64,000 nt of DNA from Luteibacter pinisoli (GCF_006385595.1 NZ_CP041046.1:3100001-3164000), one strand, 5' to 3'. Positions 47,585 to 56,386 are shown, counted from the stretch's first letter. The notes: generated from the sequence alone by a model not told the origin. Numbers and translations: made by a program.

Positions 47585-47634
47585 GAATATCCGATGTACG
47601 GTCGACGAGCACGCGACGTCATCCCTGCGGCCAT
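47575..47634 (-). CDS. candidate arginine leader peptide
   Basis: A short ORF, 19 codons from the ATG at 47634 (15 from the ATG at 47622; 34 from a GTG at 47679, just after an in-frame TAA). It ends MTSRARRPYIGYSAG, with three Arg codons (CGT, CGT, CGA) within four, 18 bases before the antiterminator segment. No strong Shine-Dalgarno precedes any of the starts, which is the main weakness. Position and Arg content suit a sensor of charged arginyl-tRNA upstream of arginine genes. Confidence 0.5.
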   Translation of the reverse strand: MAAGMTSRARRPYIGYSAG

Positions 47635-47706
47635 GCGGGCGCTGGTATAGACGGTGGCGGTGTAGTCGGCGTGGGACACGGTGGGGTCTTTTTAGGTGAA
47701 GCGTCG

Positions 47707-47735
47707 ATAATGCCGTGGATTGGTGCGGTGCGCAA
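47707..47735 (-). promoter_or_regulatory. candidate sigma-70 promoter of the arginine operon
   Basis: TTGCGC (47730-47735) and CATTAT (47707-47712) on the minus strand with exactly 17 bases between. Transcription would start near 47700 and give a leader of about 245 bases containing the leader ORF and terminator. Matches to consensus are modest (3/6 and 4/6). Confidence 0.4.
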
Positions 47736-47753
47736 CTGCCCGGGAGGGGGTCG

Positions 47754-47785
47754 CAAAAAGAAAGGGCCGCGATCGCTCGCGGCCC
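47754..47785 (-). terminator. intrinsic terminator of the glycine-zipper gene
   Basis: GGGCCGCG and its complement (47764-47785) with a six-base loop, followed on the minus strand by TTTCTTTTT. It lies 26 bases after the stop. Confidence 0.85.
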
Positions 47786-47810
47786 CTCCTGTCTGCCTTG
47801 CCGGAATCGG

Positions 47811-48368
47811 TCAGTCCGCCGGGGAGACGCTCACGCGGACGCGCAGGCGCTCGCCCGGGTCGTAGTTCAGGCGCGAGACGTAGACCTCGCCGCGGTAGCG
47901 GTATTCCACGTCGTAGCCCGCGATGCGGCGCTGCTCGGTCACCGAGCTGACGTCGCGGCAGCGGGTTTCCGTGCCCTGGTAGACCTGGTCGCCACTACGG
48001 GAGACGTTGTTGCCGACCACGCCACCGGCCACCGCGCCGGCCACGGTCGCGGCCTTGCGGCCGTCGCCCTTGCCCACGGTATTGCCGAGCACGCCGCCGA
48101 CCACGGCACCCAGGATCGTCCCGGCCGCGCTGCCGCTACCCTGCTGGCGGGTCACCACCTGCTGGTCGTAGCACTCCTGGCGCGGGGTTTCCACGCGGGA
48201 CACGCCGTACACCGGGTCGACGCGCAGCACGTCGGCCCAGCCAAAATGGGTATTGTCATCCGGCCCGGCCGACTGCGGCGGCGGGGGCGGGGGCCCATAA
48301 CGGTCCTGGGCGCTGGCACTGGTAGCGAAAACCGCGAGGATCAGCGCGGGGATAAGCAGGCGAGACAT
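47811..48368 (-). CDS. glycine-zipper 2TM-domain envelope protein
   Basis: 185 residues from the ATG at 48368. A signal peptide (to about 21, ATSASAQ), a Pro-rich stretch, then a glycine zipper (GTILGAVVGGVLGNTVGKGD and AGAVAGGVVGNNVS, about 82-125) and a C-terminal domain with YDVEYRYRGEVYVSRL. This is the Rick_17kDa/SlyB-like pattern of outer-membrane-associated proteins, though without a lipobox. A single gene, divergent from cysS across about 200 bases where I see no clear sites. Confidence 0.82.
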   Translation of the reverse strand: MSRLLIPALILAVFATSASAQDRYGPPPPPPQSAGPDDNTHFGWADVLRVDPVYGVSRVETPRQECYDQQVVTRQQGSGSAAGTILGAVVGGVLGNTVGKGDGRKAATVAGAVAGGVVGNNVSRSGDQVYQGTETRCRDVSSVTEQRRIAGYDVEYRYRGEVYVSRLNYDPGERLRVRVSVSPAD

Positions 48369-48572
48369 GTAGGAGAACCTCCGGCCAGGCGCACGAGCGC
48401 GCCTAGTGGTGGCCATTTCATCAAGATCACGCTGAATCCACGCTTAGGTGTTCTCTCAAGAAATTCACGGCCCGCTGTCAACCGTTCCCCTTCTCGCGCG
48501 TGCACCGGGGACACCCCGGCCTTGCTACTATTTCAGACCGGCCCCGGCCGCCGGCCCGCCCACGGACACACG

Positions 48573-49952
48573 ATGACGATTTCGCTCTACAACACCTTGT
48601 CGCGCCGCACGGAAGCGTTCGTCCCGCTCGATCCGAGCCGGGTCACCATGTATGTCTGCGGCCCCACGGTCTACAACTACATCCATATCGGCAACGCCCG
48701 GCCACCGGTGGTGTTCGACGTCCTGGCCAGCCTGCTGCGCCGGCATTACCCGAACCTGGTCTACGCCCGGAACATCACCGACGTGGACGACAAGATCAAC
48801 AACGCCGCCGCGGCCGCCGGCGTGCCGATCACCGAGATCACCGGCCGCTTCGCCCAGGCCTACCGGGACGACGTGGCCAAACTGGGCGTGGCACCGCCGG
48901 ACGTGGAGCCCCACGCCACGGCGCATATCGCCGAGATCATCACCATGATCCAGCGCCTGATCGCCTCGAAGCACGCCTACGAGGCGGAGGGCCACGTCCT
49001 CTTCCACGTCGCCTCCTACCCCGCCTACGGCGCCCTTTCCGGCCGCGACCCGGACGAGCTCATCGCCGGCGCCCGCGTCGAGGTGGCCCCGTACAAGAAG
49101 GACGCCGGGGACTTCGTCCTGTGGAAGCCCTCCGACGAGACCCTGCCGGGCTGGGACAGCCCATGGGGCCGTGGCCGCCCCGGCTGGCACATCGAGTGCT
49201 CGGCCATGAGCGAGGCCCACCTGGGCGACACCATCGACATCCACGCCGGCGGCGTGGACCTGACGTTCCCGCACCACGAAAACGAGATTGCCCAGAGCGT
49301 GTGCGCCCACGGCGGCAAGCCCTTCGCCCGATTCTGGCTGCACAACGGCATGCTCACCTTCGACGGCCGTAAGATGTCGAAGTCACTGGGTAACGTGCTC
49401 CAGCTGCACGAACTGCTGAAGAAGCACCCCGGCGAGGCCCTGCGCCTGCTGCTGCTGCGCGGCCACTACCGCCAGCCGCTGGACTGGTCCGACGCCGCGC
49501 TGACCCAGGCCGTGCGCACCCTGGACGGCTGGTATGGGGTGCTCCGCGACCTGGCCGACGTCTCGGCGAGCGCACCGGTGGTACCGGCGGCCGTGGAAGC
49601 CGCCCTGTGCGACGACCTGAACACGCCGCAGGCGCTGGCCGAACTCTCCCAGCTGGCCGATGCGGCGCGCCGTGCCACTGGCGACGACCGCATCGCCGCC
49701 AAGGCCGCCCTGGTCGGCGGCGGCGCCCTGCTCGGCCTGCTCCAGCAGGATCCGGAAGCCTGGTTCCGCCAGGGCAATCCCGGCGAGGAAGTGGACGCCG
49801 CCATGGTGGAGGCCCTGCTCGAAGAACGCCGCGCCGCCCGCGCGGGGAAGGATTTCGCCCGGTCCGATGCCATCCGCGACCAGCTCAAGGCCCTGGGCGT
49901 CACCATTGAAGACAGCGCGCAGGGCACGCGCTGGAGCGTAGTGAAGGCATGA
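48573..49952 (+). CDS. cysS: cysteinyl-tRNA synthetase
   Basis: 459 residues from the ATG at 48573; a long in-frame extension upstream has no family match. Class I synthetase: CGPTVYNYIHIGNAR (zinc Cys and HIGH-type motif) and GRKMSKSLGN (KMSKS at 267-271). ECSAMSEAHLG and FPHHENEIAQS complete the zinc site. Its TGA overlaps the sufE ATG. Confidence 0.97.
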   Translation: MTISLYNTLSRRTEAFVPLDPSRVTMYVCGPTVYNYIHIGNARPPVVFDVLASLLRRHYPNLVYARNITDVDDKINNAAAAAGVPITEITGRFAQAYRDDVAKLGVAPPDVEPHATAHIAEIITMIQRLIASKHAYEAEGHVLFHVASYPAYGALSGRDPDELIAGARVEVAPYKKDAGDFVLWKPSDETLPGWDSPWGRGRPGWHIECSAMSEAHLGDTIDIHAGGVDLTFPHHENEIAQSVCAHGGKPFARFWLHNGMLTFDGRKMSKSLGNVLQLHELLKKHPGEALRLLLLRGHYRQPLDWSDAALTQAVRTLDGWYGVLRDLADVSASAPVVPAAVEAALCDDLNTPQALAELSQLADAARRATGDDRIAAKAALVGGGALLGLLQQDPEAWFRQGNPGEEVDAAMVEALLEERRAARAGKDFARSDAIRDQLKALGVTIEDSAQGTRWSVVKA

Positions 49953-50392
49953 ACGAACTCGTTGAACCGCAGGAACCCACCGCCGCCGAGGCGCAGGCCG
50001 CCATTGCCGAGGAATTCGCGTTCTTCGGTGACTGGACCGAGCGCTATCAGTACCTGATCGACCTGGGCCGGCAGTTGCCGCCGTTCCCGGATGCCGAGAA
50101 GAACGAGGAAAACCGGGTCCATGGCTGCCAGTCCATGGTCTGGCTGATCCCCTCCGGGGATGCCTCGCGCCTGCACTTCGAGGCCACCAGCGATTCGGCC
50201 ATCGTCTCGGGCCTGATCGCCCTGCTGCTGCGGGTGTACTCGGACCGCTCGGCGCGCGAGATCGTCGATACCGAGCCGACCTACATCCAGGAGATCGGCC
50301 TGGCCAAGCACCTCTCGCCCACCCGCTCCAATGGCCTCGTCGCCATGCTCAACCGCATCAAGGCCTTCGCCGCGGCCACCCTGGCCGAGTAA
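49949..50392 (+). CDS. sufE: SufE-family sulfur acceptor protein
   Basis: 147 residues, starting in an ATGA overlap with cysS. It accepts persulfide sulfur from a cysteine desulfurase (SufS/CsdA) for Fe-S cluster assembly. The active Cys60 is in ENRVHGCQSMVWL, and the C-terminal LSPTRSNGLVAMLNRIKAFA is typical. The suf operon itself is not here. Confidence 0.92.
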   Translation: MNELVEPQEPTAAEAQAAIAEEFAFFGDWTERYQYLIDLGRQLPPFPDAEKNEENRVHGCQSMVWLIPSGDASRLHFEATSDSAIVSGLIALLLRVYSDRSAREIVDTEPTYIQEIGLAKHLSPTRSNGLVAMLNRIKAFAAATLAE

Positions 50393-50398
50393 CCGCCG

Positions 50399-51817
50399 CT
50401 ACAGGTCGGCGCGCGCCCGGACGTCGGCGAAGGCCTGGTCCTTCAGCAGCCGGCCGTCTTCCCAGACGGTCTCCATCGCGTGCTCCCACCCGGCGTCGAG
50501 CGTCATGTCCTCGGCGCGCGCCACGCCATCGGGAATCGATACCGTTTTCCACGTGCCGTACTCGCGATGGCGGGTGAGCGTGAGCCGGCCGCGCTGGGAG
50601 AACTTGCCGGCGTCGGTCACCGGCGCCTTGAACACCTCCACCCAGCGGCCATCGATGCGCGCGGCGGAACACTTCAACGCGAACTTCTGCGTATCCCGGT
50701 CGACCTTCTGCAACAGCGCCCCGCCCATGCCGAAGGCGATGTTGTCGGCCGCGTACCCGGCGCCGGTGATGCGCTCCAGGATCGCCCGGATACTCTGCGG
50801 ATTCACGCCGTCGCCCTGGATGACGCGCACGTGGTTCAGCACCTTGTAGCGCTTGCGGTTCACCGTGTGCCCGAAGGCCTCGTCCAGCAAGGTGACGCAC
50901 TGGTGCACCACCTCGACCGGATCGCCCGAATCGGGGCGCACGACCAGCGTGGCGCCCGAGGCGATGACCTCGTCGCGCAGGGTCTTGCCCCAGTGCTCGC
51001 GGATCGCGTGGAAGATGTCGTAGCTGTCCGAGACCACCGCGACCAGCGAGCCGGGACTGGCGAACTGGCGCAGCATGTTGCGGTACGCCTCCGCCTCGCC
51101 CTCGCGGCCCCAGCTGGTGATGGTGCTGTGCTCGGCGGCGGGGATGGAATAGCCGGCCATTGGCTCGCCGTAGAAGGCCTGTGCCGCGAGCACGCCCTGC
51201 ACCGTGTCCGTGCCACGGAAGTTCACCAGGTGAGCCATGCCACCGAGGGCGGCCGACTCGGCGCTGGAAACGCCACGCGCGCCGAAGTCGTGGAGCTTGA
51301 ACGGCAGTTGCCCGGCCGGGTCGTCGCTGGTCTTGTCGAGGAACGTGGCGATGCAGCGCTTCACCTGCCAGCTCAGCGTCGCCACCGTCACCGGGTACCA
51401 CAGGCGCAGCAACAGGGTCTCGACATAGCTGGGCACCCACGCGGCGCGCGGGTCGGTGGATTCGATGGTGACCAGGGCCTGGTGCGTCGGCACGACGCTG
51501 CCCTCGGCAACGGCGCGGATGCGCATCGGCAGGCGGCCGCCGTGCACGTCGACGACATGGCGCCAGCCTGCCTCGTTGAACGGCTCGCCGTGGGCGGCGA
51601 AGAACTCGCGGGCCTCGTCGACGTCGGCGTGGGTCACCGGATGGGCCAGCCATCCCTTCAGGATGGCCTGCAGGCCGAAGAACACCGTGCGGTCGTACAG
51701 GCCGCCACGGGATTCCACGTAGAAGAACGTGGCGTCCGTGCCCGGCGGGTACTGCAACCAGTGGCTCGCCTTGTAGCTGTCGGTATTGAGGATGAGGTTC
51801 TGCAGGTGCGGGAACAT
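50399..51817 (-). CDS. nadV: nicotinamide phosphoribosyltransferase
   Basis: 472 residues from the ATG at 51817 (Shine-Dalgarno GGAGA). It makes NMN directly from nicotinamide and PRPP for NAD salvage. NTDSYKASHWLQYPPGTD, FKLHDFGARGVSS and SIPAAEHSTITSWGR are NAMPT hallmarks, and VVSDSYDIFHAIREHWG and RPDSGDP belong to the PRPP site. Most bacteria use nicotinamidase (PncA/PncB) instead. It is convergent with sufE (6-base gap). Confidence 0.95.
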   Translation of the reverse strand: MFPHLQNLILNTDSYKASHWLQYPPGTDATFFYVESRGGLYDRTVFFGLQAILKGWLAHPVTHADVDEAREFFAAHGEPFNEAGWRHVVDVHGGRLPMRIRAVAEGSVVPTHQALVTIESTDPRAAWVPSYVETLLLRLWYPVTVATLSWQVKRCIATFLDKTSDDPAGQLPFKLHDFGARGVSSAESAALGGMAHLVNFRGTDTVQGVLAAQAFYGEPMAGYSIPAAEHSTITSWGREGEAEAYRNMLRQFASPGSLVAVVSDSYDIFHAIREHWGKTLRDEVIASGATLVVRPDSGDPVEVVHQCVTLLDEAFGHTVNRKRYKVLNHVRVIQGDGVNPQSIRAILERITGAGYAADNIAFGMGGALLQKVDRDTQKFALKCSAARIDGRWVEVFKAPVTDAGKFSQRGRLTLTRHREYGTWKTVSIPDGVARAEDMTLDAGWEHAMETVWEDGRLLKDQAFADVRARADL

Positions 51818-51855
51818 GCGGTCTCCTTGGCGCCGGCCAGTGTACGCCTCCCAAC

Positions 51856-51880
51856 AAAAAGCCCCGCCATGGGCGGGGCT
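51856..51880 (-). terminator. intrinsic terminator of the DksA-like gene
   Basis: AGCCCCGC/GCGGGGCT stem with a five-base loop, followed on the minus strand by five T's (51856-51860). It lies 27 bases past the stop. Confidence 0.85.
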
Positions 51881-51906
51881 TTCGTCGAAGCGCATGACGG
51901 GAGGGT

Positions 51907-52923
51907 TTAGTCGCCCATCTGCTTCTGCAGGTGCTCGCGGCGCTCCTGCGCGTCGAGCGACAGGGTAGCGATGGGGCGCGCGTCAAGGCGATCCACACCG
52001 ATTTCCTCGTCGGTCTCTTCGCAGAAACCGTAGCGGCCTTCCTCGATCCGGCGCAGGGCCTTGTCGATCTTGGAGATGAGCTTGCGGTAGCGATCGCGGG
52101 TACGCAGTTCCAGCGAGTTTTCCGTTTCACGCGTGGCGCGCTCGGCTTCGTCGCCCACGTCGCGGACTTCCTCGCGGAGGTTGTCCATGGTCTGGCGGGA
52201 TTCTTCCACCAGCTGGTCGCGCCAATCCTTCAGCTTGTTGCGGAAGTAGGCCAGGTGACGAGGATTCATGTACTCCTCGTCCTTGCCGGGCTTGTAGCCC
52301 TTCGGCAGGTCGATGATGGTAGAAGCCGGCAGGGCGTACTTGCCGTCTTCGCGCGTGATTCCGTTTTCAAGTGTGGTGCTGTTCATGCTGGCTTGCGCGG
52401 ACTTCTCGTTTCTGGATGGGGTAGCGCCGCCCACTGCGGACGCCTTGCGTCCGACAGCGGGGCTGGCAGCTTTCGCCGCCGGCGCCGGCGCAGGTGCCGG
52501 CGATGCCTTCACCTGCTGCTTGGGAGCGGCCTTGGCGGCGGAAGGTTCCACCACCGGGGCTGTTTTCTTGGCCGGCGCGGGCGCGGCCTTGGGAGCTGCT
52601 GCCTTCGCCGCGGCCTTCGCGGGTGCCTTGGGGGCCGCCGCCTTGGTCACGGGCGCCGCCTTGGCGGGTGTCTTCTTCGCGACGGCGGCAGGTTTCGCCA
52701 CTGTCTTCGCGGCTGCCTTCTTCACGGGCGCCGCGGCTTTCACCGGAGCCGCCTTGGCGGCGGGCTTCGCGGTTTTCGCAGCGGGTTTGGCCGCCGCGCG
52801 CACTGCCGTCTTCGCCGGCGCCTTGCCCCCGGCCGCAACCGTCCTGGTCTTCGTCGCGTCACCTGCCCCGCCCTTCTTGGCGGCTGCCTTGGCAACGGTG
52901 GAACTACGAGCGTTTTTCGCCAT
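51907..52923 (-). CDS. dksA: DksA/TraR-family protein with long Ala/Lys/Pro-rich tail
   Basis: 338 residues from the ATG at 52923 (Shine-Dalgarno AAGGA). The C-terminal 150 residues are DksA: coiled coil with DWRDQLVEESRQTMDNLREE and a tip-like DVGDEAERATRE, then RYGFCEETDEEIG and DARPIATLSLDAQERRE. Only one of the four zinc Cys remains, so it is a zinc-free form. The N-terminal ~170 residues are repeats of Ala, Lys and Pro (AKAP/KAAPV type), like histone H1 or AlgP tails, and could bind DNA or RNA. DksA binds the RNA polymerase secondary channel and works with ppGpp. Confidence 0.85.
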   Translation of the reverse strand: MAKNARSSTVAKAAAKKGGAGDATKTRTVAAGGKAPAKTAVRAAAKPAAKTAKPAAKAAPVKAAAPVKKAAAKTVAKPAAVAKKTPAKAAPVTKAAAPKAPAKAAAKAAAPKAAPAPAKKTAPVVEPSAAKAAPKQQVKASPAPAPAPAAKAASPAVGRKASAVGGATPSRNEKSAQASMNSTTLENGITREDGKYALPASTIIDLPKGYKPGKDEEYMNPRHLAYFRNKLKDWRDQLVEESRQTMDNLREEVRDVGDEAERATRETENSLELRTRDRYRKLISKIDKALRRIEEGRYGFCEETDEEIGVDRLDARPIATLSLDAQERREHLQKQMGD

Positions 52924-53014
52924 TTCCTTCACCTCGGTGGCCGTGGCGGCGGGGTGTTATAGCCCAGATGCGTTACCCCAGCAACCTATCTTCTGGGATA
53001 CTGTCAAATGCCCG

Positions 53015-53305
53015 ATGCCTGAAACGACCTGGCTTTTCGAGAACGTGACACGCTTCCTCCTCTTCCTGCTGTCCCTCTACAAGCGGTGGCTTAGCCCTCT
53101 GCTAGGGGCCCGTTGCCGGTTCCATCCATCCTGTTCCGATTACACGCGGATTGCCATAGCCCGCTTTGGCCCGCTCAAAGGCAGCCTGCTTGGCGGCTGG
53201 CGCATCCTGCGTTGCCAGCCCCTGTGCGAAGGTGGCCACGACCCCGTCCCCGACCAATTTGTCCTGCGCCGATGCGGCGCCCAAGGAGTCCATACCCATG
53301 ACTGA
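53015..53305 (+). CDS. yidD: membrane protein insertion efficiency factor YidD
   Basis: 96 residues from the ATG at 53015. The hallmarks are LLSLYKRWLSPLLGARCRFHPSCSDYTRIAI and GGWRILRCQPLCEGGHDPVP, with a short N-terminal amphipathic helix. YidD helps YidC insert membrane proteins. It usually sits in rnpA-yidD-yidC; here it instead overlaps the start of the dihydroorotase gene by 8 bases. Confidence 0.93.
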   Translation: MPETTWLFENVTRFLLFLLSLYKRWLSPLLGARCRFHPSCSDYTRIAIARFGPLKGSLLGGWRILRCQPLCEGGHDPVPDQFVLRRCGAQGVHTHD

Positions 53306-54638
53306 CGCCTGGCTGATCAAGAACGCCGAACTGGTAAACGAAAACAAGCGGTGGAAGGCCGACGTCCGTATCCGCGACGGAAAAATCGCGACCATCGCGC
53401 AGGGACTGGTAAAAGAGCGTGATGAAGAAGTGATCGATGCGAGCGGCCTCCTGCTGCTGCCCGGCATGATCGACGACCAGGTGCATTTCCGTGAGCCCGG
53501 CCTCACCCAGAAGGCGGACATCGCCCATGAATCGGCGGCCTGCGCCGCGGGCGGTATCACCAGCTTCATGGAAATGCCGAACACCAAGCCGCCGGCGCTC
53601 GACCGTGAGTCGCTCGAGAACAAATACACCATCGCCGCCGGCTCATCGGTGGTCAATTACGCGTTCTACATGGGCGCCAGCAACGACAACCTTGAGGCAA
53701 TCCGTAGCCTGGATCCCAAGGCGGCGCCGGGCGTCAAGGTGTTCATGGGTGCCTCCACCGGCAACATGCTGGTGGACAATCCGGAAACGCTCGACGGCAT
53801 CTTCCGCGACACGCCGGTGCCGATCATCACGCACTGCGAAGACACGCCGATGATCGACGCCAACCTGGCAAAGGCCCACGAGAAGTACGGCGAGGACATC
53901 CCCGCGTGGGAGCACCCGCACATCCGCTCGCGCGAGGCCTGCATCAAGTCCACGCGCCTGGCCATTTCGCTGGCGAAGAAGCACAACACCCGCCTGCATG
54001 TCCTGCATATCTCCACCGCCGACGAACTCGCCCTGTTCGAGCCGGGCCCGATCGAAGGGAAGCGCATCACCGCGGAAACCTGCGTGCACTTCCTGCATTT
54101 CGGCGGCAAGGCGGATTACGACGAGAAGGGCTTCCTGATCAAGTGCAACCCGGCGATCAAGGACGAGGCGGACCGTGACGCCATCACGAAGGCGCTGGCC
54201 GAAGGCCGCCTCGATGTCCTGGCCACCGACCACGCACCGCACCTGCTCGAAGAGAAGGCGCAGAAGTACGACAAGGCGCCGTCGGGCCTGCCGCTCGTGC
54301 AGTTCGCCCTGCAGGCGGCGCTGGAGCGCGTGACGGAAGGCAAGCTCACCCTGGAGCGCGTGGTGGAAACCGTGTGCCACAACCCGGCGAAGCTGTTCAG
54401 CGTGGAGCATCGCGGCTTCCTGCGCGAAGGCTATTCGGCGGACCTTGTCCTCGTCGACCCGAACAAGAAGCACACCGTGACCCGCGAGGAAGTGCTGTCC
54501 AAGTGCGGCTGGTCGCCGTTCGAGGGCACCACCTTCAGCAGCAGCATCGCGGCCACCTTCGTCAACGGCAAGCGCGTGTGGGATGGCAAGACGGTGGACA
54601 AGTCCAACCGTGGCGAACGGCTGACCTTTGATCGATGA
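53298..54638 (+). CDS. pyrC: dihydroorotase
   Basis: 446 residues from the ATG at 53298. Cyclises carbamoyl-aspartate to dihydroorotate in pyrimidine synthesis. LPGMIDDQVHFREPGL shows the Bacteroidetes/Xanthomonas-type metal motif with Gln replacing the first His of HxH. ITSFMEMPNTKPP, VFMGASTGNM, ITHCEDTPMI and LATDHAPHL are the other active-site stretches. Its start overlaps yidD, and its stop overlaps the M23 peptidase ATG. Confidence 0.93.
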   Translation: MTDAWLIKNAELVNENKRWKADVRIRDGKIATIAQGLVKERDEEVIDASGLLLLPGMIDDQVHFREPGLTQKADIAHESAACAAGGITSFMEMPNTKPPALDRESLENKYTIAAGSSVVNYAFYMGASNDNLEAIRSLDPKAAPGVKVFMGASTGNMLVDNPETLDGIFRDTPVPIITHCEDTPMIDANLAKAHEKYGEDIPAWEHPHIRSREACIKSTRLAISLAKKHNTRLHVLHISTADELALFEPGPIEGKRITAETCVHFLHFGGKADYDEKGFLIKCNPAIKDEADRDAITKALAEGRLDVLATDHAPHLLEEKAQKYDKAPSGLPLVQFALQAALERVTEGKLTLERVVETVCHNPAKLFSVEHRGFLREGYSADLVLVDPNKKHTVTREEVLSKCGWSPFEGTTFSSSIAATFVNGKRVWDGKTVDKSNRGERLTFDR

Positions 54639-55447
54639 GTAATTTCGTAGAGGCGCGCGTGCGCCCGATCCTGCTGGGCGCGGCGCTGGCGTTTGCCGGC
54701 GTCGCCCCTGCCGCTGCGCCCGACCTGCCGTCGACCATGTCGCAGGGCGCCCTGGTCATCGCGCACGCCCCACCCGGTGCCGCCGTTCGCGTGAGCGGCA
54801 AGCCGGTGCATGTCGGGGCCGATGGCGTGTTCGTCTTCGGCGCCGGGCGTGACGACACCGGGCCGGTCGCCGTGGAAATCGGTGGCCGCGCGTTCCGCGT
54901 GGCCGTGACACCCCGGGACTGGCCCATCGAGCGCGTGGAAGGCGTGCCGCCGAAGACCGTGAACCCGCCGCCGGAGATCGCCGCACGCATCCAGCGCGAG
55001 CAGGCCCTCGTCGTGACGGCACGTAACCGCGACGACAGCCGCGAAGACTTCAACCATGGCTTCATCTGGCCGGTGACCGGGCGGATCAGCGGCCGCTTCG
55101 GCAACCAGCGCATCTACAACGGCGACCCGAAGGCCCCGCATTCGGGCATGGACATCGCGGTGCCGGAAGGCACGCCGGTGAAGGCACCGGCCGACGGGAT
55201 CATCACCTTCGCGGCGCCCGACCTTTACCTCACCGGCGGCACGGTGCTCCTGGACCACGGCTTCGGCCTGTCGTCCAACTTCCTGCACCTGTCACGCATC
55301 GACGTGAAGGTGGGCGAGCACGTGCGCCAGGGCCAGGTGATCGGCGCGGCCGGCAAGACCGGGCGCGCGACCGGACCCCATGTGCACTGGGGCTTCAACT
55401 GGTTTGGCATGCGCCTGGATCCCCTGCTCTTGCCGGGCATCCAGTAA
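54635..55447 (+). CDS. M23 peptidase (LytM/lysostaphin-type)
   Basis: 270 residues. N-terminal signal or anchor (to about 30), a beta-rich domain, and a C-terminal M23 domain: HSGMDIAVPEGTPVKAPADG, GHxH-like GRATGPHVHWGFNW. Zinc ligands His and Asp in HSGMD and His-x-His in PHVHW are all present, so it should be an active peptidoglycan endopeptidase. It overlaps pyrC by ATGA and converges on folE2 (15-base gap). Confidence 0.88.
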   Translation: MSNFVEARVRPILLGAALAFAGVAPAAAPDLPSTMSQGALVIAHAPPGAAVRVSGKPVHVGADGVFVFGAGRDDTGPVAVEIGGRAFRVAVTPRDWPIERVEGVPPKTVNPPPEIAARIQREQALVVTARNRDDSREDFNHGFIWPVTGRISGRFGNQRIYNGDPKAPHSGMDIAVPEGTPVKAPADGIITFAAPDLYLTGGTVLLDHGFGLSSNFLHLSRIDVKVGEHVRQGQVIGAAGKTGRATGPHVHWGFNWFGMRLDPLLLPGIQ

Positions 55448-55462
55448 GCACGGCAAGGCGCG

Positions 55463-56386
55463 TTAGCGCGCCTTGCTGGCGAAGGCCACCGCGTCGTGCG
55501 GGTGCAGGCTTTCGTGATGGGCCACGCGGACATGGAAGTCGGCCACGGCCGGCTCGGCCTCAAGGGTCTTCTGGATGCGGCGGGCCGCGTCCTCGCAGAA
55601 CATGAGGTTGCTGCCATTGGCCAGCGCGAAGGCCTGCTCGTCGGCACGCTTTACCGCCGTCTGCACGGGCGTGCCCAGCGCGGCTTCCACGCGGTCGATC
55701 ATGCCGATCAGGTCGAACACCTGGTCGCCCTTCGGCGCCACCCGGATCGTTGCCGTGCTGCGCTGGGCGTGCGGCGTCGCGATGATGCCCTGCTCCGTGC
55801 CCAGCCAGGCAAGGATCGTTTCGCGATCCAGCGCCTGCTCCGCCGGGAACGACTTGGCGAAGTTGTCCTGGATGAGCTGGCGCGAAAGCGCCGCGGACGC
55901 CGGGCACGTGGAGGAATACACCACGTCCGTGGTGACCTCCAGGTGGAACTGGTTGCCACGCAGCGTCGCGTCGATGGTGATCGGGTAAGCGCGCCAGCCG
56001 CTGTTGTCGCTGCGCAGGGCGCGACGACGCACGAGGTGCTCGAAGCCGATTGTGATGCGCGCGTGGTCGGAGAGGCCCTCATGCGAGGACAGGAACTCAC
56101 CCAGCAGCGCACGGATGCCGCCGATGGTCAGCGGGCCGGCCGACAGCGCCTCGGACACCAGCAGGTACAGGCGCGACATGTGGATGCCGCGCTTCTCCGG
56201 CTGCGTGAGGTTCACGAACGCGCCCACCCGGGCGCCGGTGGAACGCACGTCGCCGTCGCCGGCATCGAACGCCACGGGCATTTCCATGCCATCCATGCCG
56301 ACCCAGTCGAGCGTGCCAATGGACAGGGCGTGCTCCTGCGACGCAACGTCGGGCAGCAGGCGGGTCGGGGAATCTTGGATGTACAT
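55463..56386 (-). CDS. folE2: GTP cyclohydrolase I, type 2
   Basis: 307 residues from the ATG at 56386. Makes dihydroneopterin triphosphate from GTP, the start of folate (and queuosine) synthesis. STCPASAALSRQLI holds the metal Cys161; ATPHAQRSTATIRV and FLSSHEGLSDHARI are typical of FolE2, which works with metals other than zinc. Many bacteria express it under zinc limitation via Zur; I see no clear Zur box upstream. Confidence 0.95.
   Translation of the reverse strand: MYIQDSPTRLLPDVASQEHALSIGTLDWVGMDGMEMPVAFDAGDGDVRSTGARVGAFVNLTQPEKRGIHMSRLYLLVSEALSAGPLTIGGIRALLGEFLSSHEGLSDHARITIGFEHLVRRRALRSDNSGWRAYPITIDATLRGNQFHLEVTTDVVYSSTCPASAALSRQLIQDNFAKSFPAEQALDRETILAWLGTEQGIIATPHAQRSTATIRVAPKGDQVFDLIGMIDRVEAALGTPVQTAVKRADEQAFALANGSNLMFCEDAARRIQKTLEAEPAVADFHVRVAHHESLHPHDAVAFASKAR

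Noticed and set aside
47426..47650. A 74-codon plus-strand frame across the argF' leader
   Set aside because: It crosses the terminator hairpin, has no family match and runs against the operon; the minus-strand leader ORF explains the region better.
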